From NCBI RefSeq assembly GCF_002994635.1, contig NZ_PVNL01000074.1, positions 124,001 through 188,000 on the forward strand: DNA of 64,000 nt, in the 5' to 3' direction. Positions within the stretch are counted from its first letter, which is position 1. The number at the start of each line of letters is the position of its first letter. The notes under the pieces were generated by a model that was not told where the DNA came from, did not search any database, and saw only the letters and a program-made list of their open reading frames with translations. Shown one piece after another: positions 37,381 through 46,252 of the stretch. This DNA is from Enhygromyxa salina. Its GTDB lineage: Bacteria; Myxococcota_A; Polyangia; Nannocystales; Nannocystaceae. A program made the position numbers and the translations under genes.

Positions 37381-37534
37381 ATTGAAACTTCGCCGCCTCA
37401 GCTCGAGCTGGCGGGGAAGCGGCGGCCTGGGTCGCGCTGGTGGCCTCGGCCTGTGCCCAACGGTGGCGAGGACTCGGGCGATCGCGTCGCCGAGCGTGTT
37501 CGCGACGCACCGTCAAAAATCCCGGTACTGGAAG

Positions 37535-37582
37535 ATCGCCGACCCGCGCGGGTCGGCGCCATTCGGACCCGCGCGGGTCGGC
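37535..37582. repeat. Tandem 19-bp direct repeat with palindromic core
   Basis: GACCCGCGCGGGTCGGCGC occurs at 37539-37557 and 37564-37582 (25-bp period). The 14-bp core is a perfect palindrome in both copies, extended to 22 bp in the first. It lies 70-115 bp upstream of the RCC1 lipoprotein start, a position suited to a pair of operator sites. Confidence 0.65.
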
Positions 37583-37650
37583 GCGCGTTCGCGCCTAGGC
37601 GTTTTCGGTTGCGGAGGGATTCGAAGGAAATGTACAGTCGCTCGCAATGA

Positions 37651-39446
37651 GTGGGAGAATTGCAATTTGACAGGTCGCGATCGAGAATTTTGTTGGTTGC
37701 GTTGGCCCTCGCCGCGTGCACGCCACCCGCCAGCGACGAAGCGGGCGAGGACACGACCGGATCCGAGTCCGACACCAACACCGACGAGTCCTGTACGCCC
37801 GGGACCGAGGCATGTGTCTGCTCCGAGTCTCTATGCTTCGGCGACCTCGAGTGCGTTGACGGCGTGTGCGTCGATCCGAACGGCGACGGCGACGGCGACG
37901 GTGACCCCACCGGCGACGGCGACCCGACCGGCGACGGCGACCCGACCGGCGACGGCGACCCGACCGGCGACGGCGACCCGACCGGCGACGGCGATGGCGA
38001 CCCGACCGGCGACGGCGATGGCGACCCAACCGGCGACGGCGACGGCGATCCCGGCTGCACCGAACTCGGCTGCGATTGCGACGGCACCCCCGACAGCTGC
38101 GACATGGACCTGGCCTGCTACGACGGCGCCTGTGTGATGCCCGAGTGTGGGAACGGGATCCCGGAGGGCCCCGGCGAGGCTTGCGACGACGGCAACCAAA
38201 CACCCAACGACGGCTGCGACAACGACTGTACCTACACCGAGATCATCGAGCTCTCGGTTGGCAGCCACTCGGCGTGCGTGTTGACCGAAGACGGCCTCCT
38301 GCGTTGCTGGGGCTTTAACGGATCCGGCGAGCTCGGTCAGGGCAACACCGAGCCGATCGGTGACGACGAGCCGGTCTACTTCGCCGTGCCAATTGATTTC
38401 GGCCAACCCATCGTCGACGTCGACCTGGGTGCCAGCTTCGTGCTCGTGCGCCTCGAGGACGACACGCTGCGTTGCTGGGGATGGAACATCTACGGTCAGT
38501 GCGGGGCGGGTACCACGGTCATGATCGGTGATAACGAACCCCTCGTCCAAAACGCCCTGACCCCGTCAGTCGGCGATGCGCTCGCCATCAACGCGGCCGG
38601 TCTCAACGCCTGCGCGCGCTATCAAGGCGGCGGCGTGCGCTGCTGGGGTCTCAATAGCTCCGGCGGACCGCTCGGCTACGAGGGGATCCTCGAGAACATC
38701 GGCGATGACGAGTTCCCGAGCGCGATGCCTCTGCTCGTGTTCCCGTCAGGGGCGACGGAGATCGAGGGGAGCAGGAATTCTTCTCGCTGCGCCATCCTCG
38801 GTGACGGTCGTATTAGCTGCTGGGGCAGCAATTCGTCCGGCAAGCTCGGGTACGGCCACACCAACCCTGTCTTCTCCGGTCCGCCGATCGAACCGCTGGG
38901 TATCGGGCTTCCCGATGACGCCGAGATCGTCGCGATCGCCGGCGGCGGCTCTCACTTCTGCGGCTTGTACGACACCGGTGACATCATGTGTTGGGGCGCG
39001 AACCCGTACGGCGAGCTCGGCCAGGGGCACACCAACCACATCGGCGATAACGAGCCTCTGACCGCCTCGACGGTCGTCGATCTCGGCGCGCCCGCGATCG
39101 CGGTCACGGCCGGATCTCAATGTAGCTGCGCGCTGCTGGACACCAACGAGGTGTTGTGCTGGGGACAGAATAACCAGGGGGTCCTCGGTCAGGGCAACCT
39201 CGACGTGATCGGTGACGACGAAGCGCCTTCGACGGTCCCCCCGATCGAGCTCCCTGCTCCGGTCGTCGACATCCAAGCCAACAGGACCACCACCTTCGGC
39301 CACGTTTGTGCGCTACTCGCCACCAACGAGATCTGGTGCTGGGGAAACAACAACGGCGGCCAACTCGGCCTCGGTCACCTCACAACATCGGGGACGACGA
39401 GCTCCCGATCGAAGGGGGCGGGCCGATTCAATTGTGGGCTCCATAG
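37651..39446 (+). CDS. RCC1-repeat lipoprotein (frameshifted near its 3' end)
   Basis: Predicted surface beta-propeller, about 598 aa. GTG start gives RILLVALALAAC; TACAGT (37633) better fits an out-of-frame ATG at 37647, so the start is uncertain. Order: lipobox, Cys-rich stalk (CTPGTEACVCSESLCFG), Gly-Asp linker, myxobacterial Cys-rich repeat (CGNGIPEGPGEACDDGNQ), then RCC1-like units such as LRCWGFNGSGELGQG, IMCWGANPYGELGQG and IWCWGNNNGGQLGLG. At about 39379-39381 one base appears missing: in the shifted frame the protein continues HNIGDDELPIEGGGPIQLWAP and stops at the TAG at 39444-39446. Read literally, the frame instead runs on to 40446 and fuses with the next lipoprotein. Confidence 0.75.
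37882..38051 (+). repeat. Gly-Asp-Pro-Thr coding tandem repeat
   Basis: Units GGCGACGGCGACCCGACC (15-21 bp) encode GDGDPT repeats. Near-identical arrays sit at about 39784-39932 and 41626-41767 in the two following genes and, in different form, at 15209-15440 and 15930-15985. The nearly identical arrays could recombine with each other. Confidence 0.85.
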
Positions 39447-39459
39447 TAGGTACGATACC

Positions 39460-41312
39460 ATGACAAATTCGTCACCACATTCCTCAGCCCGGGTGATCGC
39501 TCGAACCTGGTCCATCTTGATCCTGTGGGCGTGCCTCACCGCGTGCACCCCCCCGACCACTTCGAGCGACGACGGAACCGGATCCGGCGAATCTGGTGAT
39601 GGATCCTGTGTTCCCGGCACGCAGGATTGCGAGTGTGTCGAAGGACAGTGTTTGGGGTCTGAGCTGCAGTGCGTCGACAACGTGTGCGAGGGCTGCACGC
39701 CGGGCACGCTCGGCTGCGAATGTGTGGAGGGGCAGTGCCTGGGCGGCGCAGCGTGCATCGAGGGCGTATGCCTCGATCCCAACGGCGACGGCGATGGTGA
39801 TGGTGATGGTGATCCGACCGGCGACGGCGACGGTGATCCGACCGGCGACGGCGATGGTGATCCGACCGGCGATGGCGACGGTGATCCGACCGGCGATGGC
39901 GACGGTGATCCGACCGGCGACGGCGATGGGGACCCCGCAGAGACCTGCGAGAACGCCACGGGCACCGCCGGGTGTGAGTTCTACGTCACCCGCTTCCCCG
40001 TCTACGTCACCCTCGGGCCCCAGCCCCCCGCGGCCGTGAGTTTCGTAAACCCGAGCTCCGACACGCCGGCCACCATCCAGATCGAGATCAAGGTCGATGG
40101 CGAGTGGACCGACGCAGCGCTCCCGGTCAACCTCGACCCCCTCGCAAGCTCTTCCTACCAATTCAACAGCGCCAATACCCTCATCGGCCCCGGTGTTCAG
40201 CAAGAGAAAGCGCTGCGCTTTTCCAGCGACGTGCCCGTCGAGGTGTACTATGTCGGGCCGATCCCGGCCAGCAACCATGGGCTCATGTCCACGCATCTCC
40301 TGCCGCTCTCGGCCTGGGGTTGGGACCACCGCGTCTTGCTGTGGGGCGACTCGTCTCCTTGCAATGGCTATTGCACGACCAAGTGGATGGCCGCGATCGC
40401 GGCCTTCGATAACACCATAATCGACTTCGTCGCGCCGGGCCGGTGATCATTGGCAACGTCAACCCGCCAAACCCGGGCCAGTAAATTCAGGTTCAGCTCA
40501 ATCAGGGCGACGTGTTCATGGTCGCCGCCCCGGCCGACTCGAACATCGTCGGGGCGATGATGCGCTCGGATCCAGGTCACCCAATTGCCGTGTTCAGCGG
40601 CAATACGCGGGTGGACCTCGCCATGTTCGGAGAACAAGACACGGGCCCCTACGCGATCTTGGAGCAGAACCTGCCCATTCAGCTGTGGGGGACCGAGTAT
40701 GTCGGTCTGAACGCGCCAGCGCTCCTGGATGACCTCCAGGGCTCCTGGCAGATCGTCGCCTCCCAGCCGAACACCGTGGTCGACGTGGAGTACAGCGGCA
40801 CGATCGACTTTCTGGGCATGCCGGGCACGCCCTTCATGATGAACGATGGCGACGTCGTGTCGTTCACGTCGACCAACGGCGGCGACAACGGGGGCGACTT
40901 CGTCATCGTCGCAAACAAGCCGGTCGGCGTGATGAACTACGTCCGCGGGCGGCACCACGAGATGGAGGACGACATCTCGGTTGGTGCAGCCATGATCTCG
41001 GTCGCGCCCTCCGACCGGCTGCGCAACAACTACATCATCTTCTGGCCCGAAGGCGAGCGAGGCTGGCTGGGTGTCGGTCGTCCAATTCAAATGCCGGTGT
41101 CTTTCAACGGCCAGAACATCGTTCCCCAGAGCGTGACCGCGCTGTGGATGGCCAGTGACTGGGAGGCCGCGACCTGGGAGTTCGACCCGGGCGTGACGCG
41201 CATCAGCGCCGACGAGGATTTCGCGGCCAAGGTCGTACTCACGCTCGACGGCTACGTGTCGTGGAGCAGCGAGTGGGGTATTGGCTACCTCCCCGGTCTG
41301 CGGACCGACTGA
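39460..41312 (+). pseudogene. IgGFc-binding-like lipoprotein, disrupted by frameshift and stop
   Basis: Paralogue of the intact gene at 41339. The 5' part (39460-40446) encodes lipobox LILWACLTAC, a stalk of CVEGQCLG-type Cys units, a Gly-Asp linker and the start of the domain, ending IIDFVAPGR and TGA. In another frame the match continues VIIGNVNPPNPGQ, then TAA at 40482-40484, then QLNQGDVFMVAAPADSNIVG through to 41312. Two lesions, a frameshift near 40440 and an in-frame stop, are needed to explain this. Continuous homology to the neighbour on both sides shows it was one gene. Because the preceding RCC1 gene is also frameshifted, the first part is in frame with it. Confidence 0.75.
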
Positions 41313-41338
41313 GCTGGTCGACAGAATTGAGCATCCCG

Positions 41339-43090
41339 ATGGCCATGAATCGAGACATTGTCCTTTCATCGATCGTGCTGAGTTTGCTCGCTTGCACACC
41401 TCCCGCGCAGGATGACGCGAGCGACGAGCAAGGCTCGAGCGACGGCGAGTGCACGCCCGGGAGCGAGAATTGTGAGTGTGTCGAGAACCAGTGTCTGGGC
41501 GACCTCACTTGTGAAGATGACATTTGTACGGGGTGCACAGCGGGACAACCCGGCTGCGCGTGCATCGAGGGGCAGTGCTTCGGCAATGTGGCCTGCATCG
41601 ACGGCGTGTGCGGTGGTCCCGACGGCGACGGCGACGGCGATCCGACCGGCGACGGCGACGGTGACCCGACCGGCGACGGTGACCCGACCGGCGACGGCCA
41701 CGGTGACCCTACCGGTGACGGCGACGGTGACCCAACCGGCGACGGCGACGGTGACGGTGACGGCGACACCTGTGACACGGTCACGGACACGCTCGGCTGC
41801 GTGTTTCATGCGCTCAAGTTCCCGACCCATCAGGCCCAGATCGACGACGATCTGCCGCTGATCCTGATCATCGGCAATCCGTTGTCAGACAGCACGGAGG
41901 TCGTGGTCGAGCAGCGCCAGAACGGATCGTGGACCACGGTCGCCGGTCCGCTGTCGGTCGCGGCCATGGACACCCACGAGTTCTATTTCTACGGATCCGA
42001 CGATATCGTGGCGCCGGGTGTGTACGAGGGCAAGGCCTATCGGCTCACGTCGACCAAGCCGATCGTGGCGCATCAGTTCAACTCGAACATCGGCGCACGC
42101 CTCAGCGCCACGAACCTGGTCCCGGTCCGGGCGTGGGGCGGCTCGGGCCGCGCGCTCGGGGATGAGCGCGGTGAGTGGTCGCTGGGCCGGGGCTTCAGCA
42201 TCAGCGTCGTCGCCGCCGTCGACGGCACCACCTTGATGGTCGATCCGGCCGGGACAGTGGCCGCCGGCCCAGACACACCCATGACCAGCTCACCCTTTCA
42301 GGTGCTGCTCGACGCTGGCGAAGTTCTGAGCCTGTTCAAGCCCGCGTCCAACGGCACGCTGCTCGACACGACCTTCACGAGCGACCCGGCCCACCCGATC
42401 GGCGTCTACATCTCTCACTCGTGCGGGTCCGTCTACGGCCCGCTCTGCGACGATCACTACGCCGAGCAGCTGCTGCCGCTCGAGCACAGCTATGGGACGC
42501 TCACGGCGGGGTTGCGAGATGCCTTCACGCCGCCGGTCAACCCCACCTACGATCGCACCTATTGGGTCGTGTGGGCAGAGCAGCCGAACACCTCGGTCGT
42601 GATGACTTCGACGCCGAACGTCCCGCTCCCACCGCAGCCCTATCTCGTCAACACCTTCGGCAAATTTTGGATAGAGACCGACGACGTCCCCGAGATCGGC
42701 GACATCCTGTTCGAGGGGGTCAAGCCGTTCGCCGTGTTCAACATAACCGACGGCGCGGAAGAAAATCAGGTCCGAGGTACGGGGCTCGCTCAGATCCCGG
42801 CGTTCGAGCACCTCGCGTCGCGCTACGTGTTCGCCACGCCTGACTTCAACATGCTCAATGCGGATCTGTCGATCGCGTACCCAACTGGCGCGTCGGTCAT
42901 GATCACCGGGCCCACGACCGAGCTGACCGCGCCCTACGAGTTCGCCGACGGCTGGACCGCTGCTCGCTTCAATCTCGAAGCCGGCCAGCTGTATGTGCTC
43001 GACGGCAGTGAGCCCTTTATCGCGCTGGTCGGGGGTCGACAAGGTGGTATCAATCGTTCATTCCTGATGAACACTGGGGCCACTTGGTGA
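41339..43090 (+). CDS. IgGFc-binding-like lipoprotein with Gly-Asp linker
   Basis: 583 aa, the intact member of a tandem pair. I chose ATG 41339 (MAMNRDIVLSSIVLSLLAC) as it yields a lipoprotein signal. After the lipobox come a stalk with repeated Cys units (CTPGSENCECVENQCLGDLTC, in two rounds) and about 45 residues of GDGDPT repeats. The C-terminal ~420 residues resemble the IgGFc-binding N-terminal domain: ISVVAAVDGTTL, AHPIGVYISHSCGSVYG and CDDHYAEQLLPLEHSYG, with the expected Cys-Asp-His...EQL...P pattern. In animals this domain occurs in mucin-like proteins; in myxobacteria it is common on surface proteins of unknown role, perhaps adhesion. Confidence 0.78.
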   Translation: MAMNRDIVLSSIVLSLLACTPPAQDDASDEQGSSDGECTPGSENCECVENQCLGDLTCEDDICTGCTAGQPGCACIEGQCFGNVACIDGVCGGPDGDGDGDPTGDGDGDPTGDGDPTGDGHGDPTGDGDGDPTGDGDGDGDGDTCDTVTDTLGCVFHALKFPTHQAQIDDDLPLILIIGNPLSDSTEVVVEQRQNGSWTTVAGPLSVAAMDTHEFYFYGSDDIVAPGVYEGKAYRLTSTKPIVAHQFNSNIGARLSATNLVPVRAWGGSGRALGDERGEWSLGRGFSISVVAAVDGTTLMVDPAGTVAAGPDTPMTSSPFQVLLDAGEVLSLFKPASNGTLLDTTFTSDPAHPIGVYISHSCGSVYGPLCDDHYAEQLLPLEHSYGTLTAGLRDAFTPPVNPTYDRTYWVVWAEQPNTSVVMTSTPNVPLPPQPYLVNTFGKFWIETDDVPEIGDILFEGVKPFAVFNITDGAEENQVRGTGLAQIPAFEHLASRYVFATPDFNMLNADLSIAYPTGASVMITGPTTELTAPYEFADGWTAARFNLEAGQLYVLDGSEPFIALVGGRQGGINRSFLMNTGATW

Positions 43091-43471
43091 CCCGCGGTCG
43101 CTGAGCTCTCGACCAACTGGCGCAACCTCCAGGCGACCGAGCAGCTGGTCGTCGAGCTTGCGGCTGATCGCTTCGACTCGGTCTTGACCCGCCGGATCAT
43201 CGCCAACGCGCCGACCTTCCCGACGCTGCTGCAGGCCAGCTTGTTCGTCACCCATGACTACCAGCGCGCGCTCGATCAATTTGCGCGGGCAGGGACGCGC
43301 CCAGGGCCGGCCGGGCGGCGCGGGCGACAGCAGGTGATCAGCGCCGCGGGCTTGGCGGCGCTCATGCGCGGGGTTTGTCCCCGCTGTCATGCCAGGCGTC
43401 AAATGGTCCGAATTGTTTTGGCGCGATCGATCGCTAGTTGGCGTGTCTTGGCGCGTGCCCAAGCATCGTAG
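43091..43471 (+). pseudogene. Coding-like remnant without start
   Basis: Frame opens right after the stop at 43088 and reads AELSTNWRNLQATEQLVVEL, then AADRFDSVLTRRIIANAPTF and PTLLQASLFVTHDYQRALDQ. Amphipathic helical pattern and codon usage look protein-like, but there is no plausible start before 43184 and the sequence after residue ~75 becomes Arg/Gly-rich. Probably the internal piece of a lost gene. No family recognised. Confidence 0.35.
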
Positions 43472-43977
43472 CGGTCCGATCTTGTCGTTCGCCGTTGGTG
43501 TGTTGATGAGCTGCGGCGGCGGCGGCAGCAGCGACGACGATCTACGCGGATGTTGGCGACGGCGCTCAAACTCTGGGCCAGGTCATCGAGGCGGCCGGCT
43601 CCCCCGTGTGCGACTACGCGCTCGGCGGCAACGGTTTTCCGCTGACGGGTGGCACGCTGAGCAATTCCGGCCTGCTTTGCGACACCGATCTGTACTTCAA
43701 CCTCGGCGACCACGAGCAAGATCTCGCCTCCTGTATGGATTTGGGCTCGGGTTCGAACACCGCCTCCTATGGTCCAGTATGGAGCGCAGAAAAGGGCGCC
43801 GGCTGTCCGTTCGACGATCCTGCCGAGTACGGACTTGGTCCGCACGGGCCATGCGGCGTGTGCCCGATGCAGTTCCCAAGCATGGAGTTCAACTATCTCG
43901 GCTATGGCAACGCGCTGGGCCTCAACAGCGGCGCCGCTGGATCGGCGACCAACTACATGCAGATTTACGTGCGCTAG
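43455..43977 (+). pseudogene. Secreted lipoprotein gene with a frameshift after the lipobox
   Basis: From the GTG at 43455 the frame reads VPKHRSGPILSFAVGVLMSC, then GGGGSS: a lipoprotein signal. Around 43527-43545 (a GGC/AGC/GAC triplet-rich stretch) the coding sense moves to a second frame reading TIYADVGDGAQTLGQVIEAA, then VCDYALGGNGFPLTG, and ending NALGLNSGAAGSATNYMQIYVR and TAG at 43977. The second part has eight cysteines and looks like a compact extracellular domain. One inserted base (or two lost) would explain the break. Family unknown. Confidence 0.55.
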
Positions 43978-43982
43978 CGCTA

Positions 43983-44311
43983 GTGCGTCGCTCGCCGCTC
44001 GTTCCGCTCCTCTCGCTCGCGCTGAACCTGCTTGCCTGCGCCAAGCAACCCGCGCCCCGTGAAGCCTACGAGGGCGCGCCCGTCCGCGCGGCGATCAACC
44101 CGGACTGCGACGCTGAAACTCTCGAGGGCGTGCGCGGCCTGCCGTGCGTGCAGATCGACGTGTTCGCCGAGGGCGAGGGCCCGAGCGCGCGCGACGGCGA
44201 GTGGCTGAAGGTCCACTACATCGTGCTTCTCCCCAACGGCTCCGTGCTCGACAGCTCGCACGATCGCGGCAAGCCCTTGTCGGTCCAGCTCAACCAAAGT
44301 GGGGATCGACG
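43983..44311 (+). pseudogene. Truncated FKBP-type peptidyl-prolyl isomerase lipoprotein
   Basis: GTG at 43983 gives MRRSPLVPLLSLALNLLAC, a lipoprotein signal. The FKBP fold follows: GEGPSARDGEWLKVHYIVLL, then NGSVLDSSHDRGKPLSVQLN. Homology ends abruptly at about 44306; the remaining half, with the VIxGW core of the active site, is absent. The frame continues for about 130 unrelated Arg/Ala-rich residues to 44687. So this is a 5' fragment joined to foreign or degraded sequence; activity is not expected. Confidence 0.65.
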
Positions 44312-45230
44312 CAGCTACTGCGATCGCACCGAAGCCGCGACGCAGGAGCCGAGCAGGCTGCGTGAACAATGCGGTCTTGCTGGTGAGCAGCTGCGTTTGC
44401 CCGCCGAGGCCACCGCGCTTGCCCATGAGGGAGCAACGGAGCCCGTGCGAACGGCGCCGTTTGGGTCCCGAGCAGCTGTGGTGCTCCTGCGGGGCTGCCG
44501 TGGTCACGCGGGAGAGCTCGCGAGCCTGTGCGAAGCGCGCTGGGTAGCCGCTGACGGGCCTGGTCGCTTCGCGGTTCGAGGCCCGGTCGCTCGCAGGCAC
44601 CTGTGTGGCCGCCAAGGAGTCCTGGAAGCAGCTCAGGCCGACCTGAGCTCGCGCGCCACGTCGAGGGTCGGGCTCTCGCGGTCGTAGATCGACCCCGCGG
44701 TCGCGGTCGTCGTGGTGTCACCTCCCGCGCCCGTCTGCCGGGTCCGCCGTCGAAGCGACGCGCGTCTGGTCGAACGGGCTGGGGCTCGCGCGAGGGGCTG
44801 ATGCCCCGCGTTTTTGCGCGGCCATGGCTGCGCCCGAGGCACATTCGATGGGGGGGCGGGGATTGCGTGAACGTCGCGCCGCTCATTCTCGGCGCTGGGA
44901 GTCTGGGGCTGTGCCGGTGGCGCCCCACTGTCATGCTGGGGAGCAGTTGGGGAGCAGTGCCGCCGAGATACGACCCGATCTACCGACAGCGAATCCGGGG
45001 CCAACACGAGAAGCCGGGGTGAGTCGAACACCGGAACGCCTCCGAGCGCCGCCGTTCCGAGCATCGACTGGATGGTCTACTACGGCGGCGGTAGGAAGTG
45101 CGGCTCGAGCAAAATTTGGTCACAGTATTGCTCAACCTGACTTCGTGCTGAAGGACAGGGCCCGTTTGGCGTCTCGCCCAACCAGCTGTCGTACTCCGAG
45201 CATGAGAGCACCCCCAGCCCATGAGGTCAC
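44312..45230 (+). other. About 900-bp non-coding or scrambled segment with a dispersed repeat
   Basis: No frame on either strand gives a recognisable or protein-like product. It holds one copy of a 28-bp repeat (44737-44764) found again at 49314-49341. The flanks are a 3'-truncated FKBP gene and a 5'-truncated Cys-rich gene, so the segment looks like the scar of one or more deletions or insertions. Confidence 0.5.
44737..44764 (+). repeat. Dispersed repeat, copy 1 (copy 2 at 49314-49341)
   Basis: 28-bp exact match beginning GCCGGGTCCGCCGTCGAAGC, followed in both copies by about 35 bp of imperfect match (GGGCTGGGGCT core). Same orientation, 4.6 kb apart, each in non-coding sequence next to broken genes. 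Confidence 0.7.
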
Positions 45231-45596
45231 ATGCGTCACAATAGGAATCTCTGGATCGTTGGGGCGGGCAATCGCTGGTGTGTCGAGAACTGCGATCCTA
45301 CCAAGCTCAGCTGTGGATCTGGATCATGTATCTACGTCGGTGATGGGTTTCACTGCGGGACGCCGGGCGCCAAGCAGTATGGCGAGCAGTGTTTTCACGG
45401 CGGAGAGTGTGATGCGGGCATGATTTGCGCAGCACTACCGGGTGTTCCTGGCTGTGAAGGTGTGAGTTGTTGTACGCCCTTTTGTGTCGACGGAGAGGAC
45501 TCCACCTGCCCGGGCTTTGGTGAAGGCCAACAGTGCGTCACGGGTCTTCAGGTTCCGGACGCGTTCAACCACGTTGGCGTGTGCACGTGGCCCTGA
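45231..45596 (+). pseudogene. C-terminal piece of a Cys-rich secreted protein
   Basis: 121 residues with 16 cysteines, spaced as in myxobacterial extracellular Cys-rich repeats: CVENCDPTKLSCGSGSCIY, then CFHGGECDAGMICAALPG, CEGVSCCTPFCVDG, CPGFGEGQQCVTG, ending GVCTWP. There is no signal peptide, and sequence upstream of the ATG is not coding-like. So it is most likely the 3' end of a gene that lost its beginning, although a very short unsecreted protein cannot be excluded. Confidence 0.5.
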
Positions 45597-45632
45597 GCTG
45601 ACCGGGCGAGCAGACTTGCGAGCTCGCCTCGC

Positions 45633-45658
45633 CCGACCTCGGCTTTGGCCGAGGTCGG
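45633..45658. terminator. Hairpin between convergent genes
   Basis: Perfect 11-bp stem (CCGACCTCGGC / GCCGAGGTCGG) with a TTTG loop, 37 bp after the stop at 45596 and 79 bp from the convergent stop at 45737. No U-tract, so its function as an intrinsic terminator is uncertain. Confidence 0.45.
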
Positions 45659-45736
45659 CGGAGTGAACGTGCACGTCGGGCCAGCGATCGATGGCCGCGA
45701 TCGCAGCGCTTGCTCGTACCGACGAGCCGGCGCTAT

Positions 45737-46252
45737 TCACCACCCACAGCAGCACCTCGCGTGGGTGACGTCCTCGTCGCTCCACGGGATCGGTTCGTCG
45801 CAAGCGCCGACCATGGTCTTGATCGGCTCGTCGTCCGGGTCACAGCCGTAGAGCTTGGCCATGAGGAGCGCCGTCGAGCCGGCGCAGCCGTTGGGGACGC
45901 AACTCGCCTCATGAAGCTTGCAGAGTTCCTCGCAAGTCGCACCAAATCCTTCCTGCATGCACTCGACCCAGATGGGTCCGCACTCGCCGGCTTGACAGCT
46001 CCCGGCCTCCCACTCCAGACCCTCGAAAAAGACGGTGCACTCGTTGCCGCAGGTACCACAATTCAGATTGTCGGTCATGAGGTCGGCGCCGCCACAGGGC
46101 AGATCCGGCACCGGGCCGTCCTCTTGCTCGTCCTCGGGGCCATCCTGCTCATCGCAGTCGGGGCAAGGGAGGGGGGCACGACATGCAGTGGCGTTGGCGA
46201 GCAGGGCAAGGCTGAGCAGGGCGAACCCAAAGTACTTGTGTTTTTTGGTCAT
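45737..46252 (-). CDS. Cys-rich lipoprotein, 171 aa, hydrolase-cassette partner (copy A)
   Basis: MTKKHKYFGFALLSLALLANATAC is a lipoprotein signal. The mature part has acidic linker DEQDGPEDEQEDG, then LPCGGADLMTDNLNCGTCGN, CEELCKLHEASC, and ends DEPIPWSDEDVTHARCCCGW. The paralogue at 55724 is also exactly 171 aa and shares LPCGGADLxTDxxNCGTCG, the CxxxC region, DPIPW and the terminal CCC. The ATG overlaps the stop of the hydrolase gene (TAATG), so translation is coupled. Function unknown; constant pairing suggests it is an accessory or partner of the serine hydrolase. Confidence 0.78.
   Translation of the reverse strand: MTKKHKYFGFALLSLALLANATACRAPLPCPDCDEQDGPEDEQEDGPVPDLPCGGADLMTDNLNCGTCGNECTVFFEGLEWEAGSCQAGECGPIWVECMQEGFGATCEELCKLHEASCVPNGCAGSTALLMAKLYGCDPDDEPIKTMVGACDEPIPWSDEDVTHARCCCGW

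Noticed and set aside
37870..38060. Regular repeats resembling a CRISPR array
   Set aside because: Units are 15-21 bp, contiguous, with no unique spacers, and translate in frame as Gly-Asp-Pro-Thr linkers.
44137..44163. Possible tRNA or small RNA genes in the non-coding gaps
   Set aside because: No cloverleaf with a T-loop (GTTCRANYC) and matching acceptor stem was found in this or any other gap.
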